A DNA stretch of 64,000 nt from CAJCJE01 sp036494465 (lineage in GTDB: Bacteria > Actinomycetota > Actinomycetes > Mycobacteriales > Pseudonocardiaceae), in assembly GCA_036494465.1 (NCBI GenBank), contig DASXOJ010000087.1, forward strand, positions 1 through 64,000, read 5' to 3'. Below, in pieces: positions 59,364 through 64,000 of this stretch. How positions within the stretch are numbered: position 1 is the stretch's first letter; the number at the start of each line of letters is the position of its first letter. The translations under genes and the position numbers were made by a program. Under the pieces are notes generated by a model that ran no database searches, was not told where the DNA came from, and saw nothing but the letters and a program-made list of their open reading frames with translations.

Positions 59364-61117
59364 CCATCCGTTCGAAGAATACGGGAAACCACGTGGAAAC
59401 CACCGAGTCAGAGCACGAAGTGATCATCGTCGGTGCCGGTCCCACCGGCACGTTGCTGGCGATCGAGTTGGGCCGTCGAGGTGTTGCCGTCCATCTCATC
59501 GACCGGCGGGAGAGCCGGCTGCGGCATCCGCGAGCCAGTGGAATCCACGCCCGCACCATGGAATTGTTCCGCCAACTCGGGCTCGATGACCAGATTCGCC
59601 GGGCAGGCCGCCTTCCGGTCGAGAACTGGAGCAGCACCGGATACCTGACCCGATTGGGCGATCCCGATATCGGCGTCATCGACATGATGGCCGAGAAGGA
59701 GCGCGTGGCGGCGTTGTACGAACTGTCGCCCGCATTCCTGACCTGGTGCGCGCAAGATGCCCTCGAGGAGGTGCTCCGCACGCACGCGCTGAGTCTCCCC
59801 AGCGTCAAGGTCACCTATGGCTGGCGGGCTACCGGCGTCACCCAGGACGTCACCGGAGCAACCGTGTCCTTGATCGACGAGGAGACCGGCGCCGAGCGCG
59901 TTGTCAGGGGCAGCTATCTGGTCGGCGCGGACGGCGGGCGTAGCGTCGTTCGCACCGCGATGGGCATCGCATCCCCCGAGACGCCGACCATGAGCCATCA
60001 GGCCAATGTGTGCTTCGAAGCCGATCTGCGGCCATTCCTGGACGGCCGCAACTACATCTTGTACTTCATCATCAACCCAGACACCCAGGGCGCTTTCATC
60101 ACCTACGACGGTGACCGCCGATGGGTCTACAGCTGGGACTACGATCCCGAGCAGCGCGGCACGGAGGACTTCACTCCCGAGTATTGTGTCGAGGTCATCC
60201 GCAAGGCGATCGGTTCGTCCGATGTAGACATACGGATCGAGGGTACGTTCTTCTGGAACGTCCAGGCGGCACTGGCCGAGAAGTTCCAAGAAGGCCGAGT
60301 CTTCCTCATCGGTGACGCCGCGCATCGGTTCCCGCCGACCGGTGGGTTCGGCATGAACAGCGGTCTGCAGGACGCGCAGAATCTCGGCTGGAAGCTGTAC
60401 GAGGTCCTGCGAGGCGACGCCGAAGAAGAACTGCTCGACACCTACGACGCGGAGCGTCGGGACACCGCCCAGCGCAATATCGCAATGACCCTCGATGCCG
60501 CGAGGAAGTCCGCCGAAGTGGGCTGGTTCGCCAACGATCCGTCGCAGTTGGTCAAGATCGAGGGCCCCAATGGCGAGTCGATCCGGCAGCAGATCGCGGA
60601 CGCGATTCCCGGTCAGGAGCAACAGTTCTGGTCCTACGGCCAACAGTTCGGCCTAGCGTACGAATCTGCCGCTGTCATCCCGGATGGCTCACCGCCGGTC
60701 GAGTCGACCGCCGTCGACTATCTTCCGAGCGCGCGCCCTGGTGGACATGCTCCACACGTGTGGCTCGAGTCGCCGGAGGGAAAGCGGGTCTCCACGATCG
60801 ACCTGCTGCATACCCGTTTCGTCGTCCTGGCGACCCCGGCCGGCCAGGCGTGGATCGACGCTGCCAGGCAACTGGCCGAAGATCGCGGCGCTGACATCGG
60901 CGCCTTCACTATCGGTGTTGGCGGCTCGTTCACTGATCCCGATGGCAACTGGGCGAAGTGCTACGGCCTCGACACCACGGGGGTGGTTGTCGTACGGCCG
61001 GACGGATACGTCGCCTTCCGCGCCGCGGCACTCGACGCGGGCCAGTCTCCGGCGACTGTGCTTGCAGACGCCTTCAATCGCCTTCTCGGTGGCACTCCAG
61101 GGAATTCCGCCGGGTGA
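59360..61117 (+). CDS. FAD-dependent phenolic monooxygenase (MhpA/TfdB-like)
   Basis: 585 residues from GTG 59360, which overlaps the small-subunit stop (GTGA); GTG 59393 is an alternative. FAD loop VIIVGAGPTGTLLAIELGRR, SGIHARTMELFRQLG, DG motif YLVGADGGRSVV, GD motif FLIGDAAHRFPPTGGFGMNS and a thioredoxin-like end (VVVVRPDGYVAFRAA). Last gene of the five-gene operon. A likely logic is that the molybdenum enzyme introduces the first hydroxyl and this enzyme a second one. It resembles the enzyme at 47382. Confidence 0.9.
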   Translation: MTIRSKNTGNHVETTESEHEVIIVGAGPTGTLLAIELGRRGVAVHLIDRRESRLRHPRASGIHARTMELFRQLGLDDQIRRAGRLPVENWSSTGYLTRLGDPDIGVIDMMAEKERVAALYELSPAFLTWCAQDALEEVLRTHALSLPSVKVTYGWRATGVTQDVTGATVSLIDEETGAERVVRGSYLVGADGGRSVVRTAMGIASPETPTMSHQANVCFEADLRPFLDGRNYILYFIINPDTQGAFITYDGDRRWVYSWDYDPEQRGTEDFTPEYCVEVIRKAIGSSDVDIRIEGTFFWNVQAALAEKFQEGRVFLIGDAAHRFPPTGGFGMNSGLQDAQNLGWKLYEVLRGDAEEELLDTYDAERRDTAQRNIAMTLDAARKSAEVGWFANDPSQLVKIEGPNGESIRQQIADAIPGQEQQFWSYGQQFGLAYESAAVIPDGSPPVESTAVDYLPSARPGGHAPHVWLESPEGKRVSTIDLLHTRFVVLATPAGQAWIDAARQLAEDRGADIGAFTIGVGGSFTDPDGNWAKCYGLDTTGVVVVRPDGYVAFRAAALDAGQSPATVLADAFNRLLGGTPGNSAG

Positions 61118-61325
61118 GTGAGGTCGGCCTGACAATGTCGCCACGTGGGTCCGTCATGCCGCCTGGCTCCGGGACACCGACCGCGACCCCCGCGGTGTGG
61201 CTGCTCAGCGATCGGGCCTGTTTCGTGACCGGTGCCGTCATGCCGGTCGGCGGCGGCTGTCATGCCTGGCTTCCGGACACGGAAGGCGCGCGGTGGGCCT
61301 GCCGCCAGGCGCACCGCGCCACGTC

Positions 61326-61700
61326 TCACCGTCCGTTCGGCGGGTTACCGTAGTCGCGCAAGGACACGATCAGGCCGTCGTGTACCCGCATCACCCGGAT
61401 TCCGGGCATCCGGACTTCCTGCCCGCCGAAGGTGCTGCGCATGGTCTGCTCGCAGACGATGACTTCCGGATCGGTCGTCTCGTACACGACGACGTCCTCG
61501 ATGTGCAGGTCGGCATCGAAGCCGGCCATCCGGTTGAAGTGTTCCCGGATGGTGTCGATGCCTTCGATCCTCGCCCATGGCCCGGTTTCCAGCGGGTGGT
61601 AGACCACTGCGTCCTCAGCGAAGAGATTGGCCGCTTGCTCCCACTTCTTGTTGACCATTCCATCGACGAGTTGTTCGAAGACCTCGCGCGGTGTGCTCAT
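61326..61700 (-). CDS. SnoaL-like / NTF2-fold protein
   Basis: 124 residues. NTF2-like cone: FEQLVDGMVNKKWEQAANLF, AEDAVVYHPLETGPWARIEG, RMAGFDADLHIEDVVVY, then RVMRVHDGLIVSLRDYGN. Such proteins may be cyclases, dehydratases or ketosteroid-isomerase-like enzymes. It is convergent to the flavin operon; the 61118-61325 gap has no gene. Function not deducible. Confidence 0.8.
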   Translation of the reverse strand: MSTPREVFEQLVDGMVNKKWEQAANLFAEDAVVYHPLETGPWARIEGIDTIREHFNRMAGFDADLHIEDVVVYETTDPEVIVCEQTMRSTFGGQEVRMPGIRVMRVHDGLIVSLRDYGNPPNGR

Positions 61701-61964
61701 GACGTTCTCCCTGGGTTAACCGGAACTAAGGTTCCGAATACCACGCTAGCACGGATCCGCAGCCACCGTCCCGCATGCGCCACCGATTTGCGCGATCCGC
61801 ACCACATTCATCGTGGCATCGGTACTTCCAATAGCGGGACGACGCTCGACCAGTAGGCGCCGGTACTAGCGCCGTGCGGAGTCCCTCGCGGACAGCAGGT
61901 CGTCGGTCTCTCTGTACAATTGACAGTAGTACTTCTCTTATCAACTGTTACTAAGGAGAACGAT

Positions 61965-62837
61965 ATGACGAACGTAGCAGTACTGGGTACCGGCGGCATG
62001 GGCTCCGCGATGGTGCGCGCCCTCCTTCGCGCTGGCTTCGACGTGCAGGCATGGAATCGCACCGTGTCGCGGGCCGCTCCGCTGGCCGCCGAGGGCGCCA
62101 TGGTGTTCGAGGATGCCCGGGACGCGGTCCGGGACGCCGACGTCATCATCACCGTGGTTTTCGACACGCCCGCACTACTGGACGTCCTCGACCAGGTCAG
62201 TGCGGCTCTGGACGACAACGCGGTTGTCGTCCAGAGCGTCACCGTCGGTGTGCATATCGACGAGGTCATCGAGGCCGCGCGGCGGCATGGCATCGCCATG
62301 GTGGACGCCCCGGTGCTGGGCAATCCGGTCTCGGCCGAAGTGGGCAGGCTTTCCGTCATGGCCGCCGGAAACCCGGACCTGCGCGAGCGCGTCACCCCGG
62401 TATTCGACGCGATCGCCACGAGGACGACCTGGGTCGGCGACCGTCCCGGCCCGGCCAGCCTGCTCAAGCTGGTCACCAATGCCTGGGTCGAGGGGTTGAC
62501 CGCGCTCGCCGGTCAATCCTTCGCGCTGGCCAAGGCGTTCGGCGTCGACGGCCGCGACTTCGTCTCGGTGACGTCGGCCAGCGTTGCCACGAGCCCGTAT
62601 CTGGACCGCAAGGCCGCGATCATGCTGGGCGAGTCCGACGAGGTCATGGCCGAGCTTGCCCTGATCCACAAGGACATCGTGCTCATCGGCAATGCGGCGC
62701 GAGCCTACGGCGTGTCGACCGTGCTGCACGACGCTGTGCGGAACCTCTTCGAGACGGCGACGGCCATCGGCTACGGCAGGCAGGACGTCGGCATGGTCGT
62801 GAAGGCCTTCGACAACGAACTCACCGGTAACCACTGA
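61965..62837 (+). CDS. NAD(P)-dependent oxidoreductase (3-hydroxyisobutyrate dehydrogenase-like)
   Basis: 290 residues from ATG 61965 with AAGGAGAA upstream. Rossmann loop VAVLGTGGMGSAMVRALLRA, signature-like region VDAPVLGNPVSAEVGRLSVM and the likely catalytic Lys in GPASLLKLVTNAWVEG. The family oxidises beta-hydroxy acids or reduces semialdehydes; imine reductases are close relatives. No operon partner. TTGACA at 61920-61925 may be its -35 element, but a good -10 is not clear. Confidence 0.85.
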   Translation: MTNVAVLGTGGMGSAMVRALLRAGFDVQAWNRTVSRAAPLAAEGAMVFEDARDAVRDADVIITVVFDTPALLDVLDQVSAALDDNAVVVQSVTVGVHIDEVIEAARRHGIAMVDAPVLGNPVSAEVGRLSVMAAGNPDLRERVTPVFDAIATRTTWVGDRPGPASLLKLVTNAWVEGLTALAGQSFALAKAFGVDGRDFVSVTSASVATSPYLDRKAAIMLGESDEVMAELALIHKDIVLIGNAARAYGVSTVLHDAVRNLFETATAIGYGRQDVGMVVKAFDNELTGNH

Positions 62838-62850
62838 ATATGCTCAATGG

Positions 62851-63039
62851 ATGGCTGTCCGCACCTGTCGGCCGCCCCGGCGCGAGCATCGCCACGTTGC
62901 GGCCATTCTCTGGTTCTACTTCGGTTTCACCGCGTGGCGGGAATTGCACGTCCTCGGCTGGACCTGGAAGGAAACCGAACAATGACTGGCCGACCAGGCG
63001 ATCAACGCGCTGATCAGGACCGATCGGCCGACCGCCTGA
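62851..63039 (+). pseudogene. Collapsed family-A TetR gene (N-terminus fused to C-terminus)
   Basis: From ATG 62851 the frame reads MAVRTCRPPRREHRHVAAI and continues LWFYFGFTAWRELHVLGWTW KETEQ, then TGA at 62983; beyond the stop the same frame continues LADQAINALI to TGA 63037. The first 12 residues match the family-A N-terminus and the rest its C-terminus, so roughly 130 internal residues including the HTH are deleted. TATGCT (62839-62844) still lies 6 bases before the ATG. Confidence 0.8.
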
Positions 63040-63169
63040 CACCCGAATCAGCTGTGCGCGTCCATGCCGGGCCAGCGCGCTCGCACCCGGCGTGGAGCCG
63101 TCGAGCCGACCGCGTGGTCGCCACCGGCTGGGTGACCGGTCGCAACCTTCGGATGGCCTCGCCCAATAA

Positions 63170-63181
63170 CTAGTATCATTA
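63170..63181 (+). promoter_or_regulatory. CTANTATCATTA motif, copy 3
   Basis: CTAGTATCATTA lies 25 bases before the SGNH hydrolase ATG and just downstream of the collapsed TetR gene. It matches the copies at 13477 and 40840 except for the variable fourth base. Confidence 0.35.
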
Positions 63182-63206
63182 GGTTTTCAGCCGCCGAGGA
63201 GTCGCG

Positions 63207-64000
63207 ATGATCACGACAGCGTTGCCGTCCGATCTGGTCCACATTGAGGGTGCGGTGGACACCCGCGTCGAACCGGGTGGGTTGCGTCCCACCCGGTTGC
63301 CGAACTGGGCCCGCGCCCAGGTGCCGACGCCCTTTTTCGGTCTGGTCGCGGAGGCTGCGGCCGGGGTCCGGCTGCGACTGCGCACGGCAGCGACCATCGT
63401 CGAGCTCATGGTCGAGGTGACCAGCGCCGAGGTGCCCGGCGTCGGAGTGCTACCCGCCGTCTTCGACCTGCGGGTCGATGGCCAGCACACGGCGCGTGTC
63501 GCGGCGAAGGGCGGCAACGTCGTCCGCTTGCGGGCCGACTCCTCGGCACCGGAATTCGTCGCGGGCCCGACACAGGTCGTCCGGTTCGATGGCCTGTCCG
63601 GTCAGCTCAAGGAGGTTGAACTGTGGCTGCCGCACGTTGCCACCTGTGACCTGGTGTCGCTGCGCACCGACGCCGAACTCGTGGCCACCGAGGAGCCCTC
63701 CGCGCCGAAGTGGGTGCACTACGGATCGTCGATCAGCCACTGCGTCGAGGCCGAAGGTCCACTCGGGACCTGGCCTGCCACGGTCGCGAACCGCAGCGAT
63801 CTGGCGCTGACCTGTCTCGGCTTCGCCGGCAACGCGATGCTCGACCCGTTCGTGGCCCGCGCCATCCGCGACCTGCCTGCCGACCTGATCAGCCTCAAGA
63901 TCGGCGCCAACATCGTCGAGCAGGCCACCTTCCGGGTCCGGACCTTCGGGCCCGCCGTGCACGGCTTCCTGGACACCATCCGGGAGGGCCATCCCGACAC
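63207..64000 (+). CDS. SGNH/GDSL-type hydrolase (cut by window end)
   Basis: At least 264 residues from ATG 63207, with GAGGAG upstream; the frame is open to the end. An N-terminal beta-sandwich (about 1-160: LRLRTAATIVELMVEVTSAE; WLPHVATCDLVSL) precedes the SGNH core. The nucleophile motif is WVHYGSSISHC (GDS replaced by GSS), followed by LTCLGFAGNAMLDP (block II Gly) and LISLKIGANIVE (block III). The final D-x-x-H block would lie beyond the window. Probably an esterase of carbohydrate or small-ester type; no signal peptide is seen. Confidence 0.82.
   Translation, partial: MITTALPSDLVHIEGAVDTRVEPGGLRPTRLPNWARAQVPTPFFGLVAEAAAGVRLRLRTAATIVELMVEVTSAEVPGVGVLPAVFDLRVDGQHTARVAAKGGNVVRLRADSSAPEFVAGPTQVVRFDGLSGQLKEVELWLPHVATCDLVSLRTDAELVATEEPSAPKWVHYGSSISHCVEAEGPLGTWPATVANRSDLALTCLGFAGNAMLDPFVARAIRDLPADLISLKIGANIVEQATFRVRTFGPAVHGFLDTIREGHPD

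Noticed and set aside
58832..61117. 761-codon form of the flavin monooxygenase
   Set aside because: The first 176 codons overlap the [2Fe-2S] subunit gene in another frame and have no similarity; start moved to GTG 59360.
1..64000. CRISPR arrays, tRNA, rRNA, transposases, integrases, phage genes
   Set aside because: No regular repeat-spacer array, cloverleaf or recombinase motif was noticed on reading; a tool search would be needed to exclude them fully.

Overview
The window is high-GC actinobacterial DNA. A mycothiol-type maleylpyruvate isomerase, a PaaX regulator, CxxYxxC ferredoxin, leaderless regulator genes and frequent GTG/TTG starts all point to an actinomycete, possibly Pseudonocardiales-like; genus is inference only. 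It is an accessory catabolic region with no rRNA, tRNA, CRISPR, transposase or phage genes visible. Several decayed gene fragments show repeated rearrangement.

0-8.4 kb: decayed hydrolase and alcohol-dehydrogenase fragments, then a carbohydrate block. This has a TIM-barrel isomerase, a D-2-hydroxyacid dehydrogenase, a binding protein with two permeases, a DeoR/LacI-type regulator and a secreted PL7 (alginate lyase-like) enzyme. GATCGATC-rich operator candidates sit at the promoters on both sides of the regulator. 8.4-13.3 kb: maleylpyruvate isomerase, a salicylyl-CoA 5-hydroxylase-like flavoenzyme, a PaaX regulator, a secreted cupin and a TetR. 13.5-20.5 kb: flavin monooxygenase, YtcJ-type amidohydrolase and a four-gene Rieske dioxygenase set (alpha, beta, ferredoxin, reductase). 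20.7-25.1 kb: two-component system and a GT39-like membrane glycosyltransferase. 25.3-31.1 kb: gentisate dioxygenase, fumarylpyruvate hydrolase, NDP-forming acyl-CoA synthetase and an aryl-AMP ligase. With the genes at 8.7-11 kb this makes a complete salicylate-CoA-gentisate route, split in two and sharing an upstream 12-mer.

31.2-40.6 kb: hydantoinase A/B plus a beta-keto acid cleavage (BKACE) enzyme, then a VOC-FAH-HIT operon, a broken aldehyde dehydrogenase, an ACMSD-type amidohydrolase and a Dabb protein. 40.8-46.2 kb: regulator cluster (four TetR, one MarR) around a ubiX-ubiD decarboxylase pair. 46.5-51.4 kb: hydrolase, flavin monooxygenase, crotonase, NAD-binding protein and lipocalin-like protein. 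51.4-53.5 kb: azoreductase, TetR, VOC. 53.9-61.1 kb: a tightly overlapping operon of flavoprotein, three-subunit molybdenum hydroxylase and flavin monooxygenase. 61.3-64 kb: SnoaL-like protein, 6PGDH-like oxidoreductase, a collapsed TetR and a truncated SGNH hydrolase.

The most distinctive signal is regulatory. A palindrome AAGGAC-N6-GTCCTT is fused in the same register to the -35 element of three separate promoters (VOC1, azoreductase, VOC2). An imperfect copy lies just downstream of the predicted -10 of the Rieske dioxygenase operon. This suggests one TetR-type regulon linking dispersed aromatic-catabolism modules. Six TetR genes and one TetR remnant also share the layout -10 hexamer, exactly 6 nt, start codon, which predicts leaderless mRNAs.
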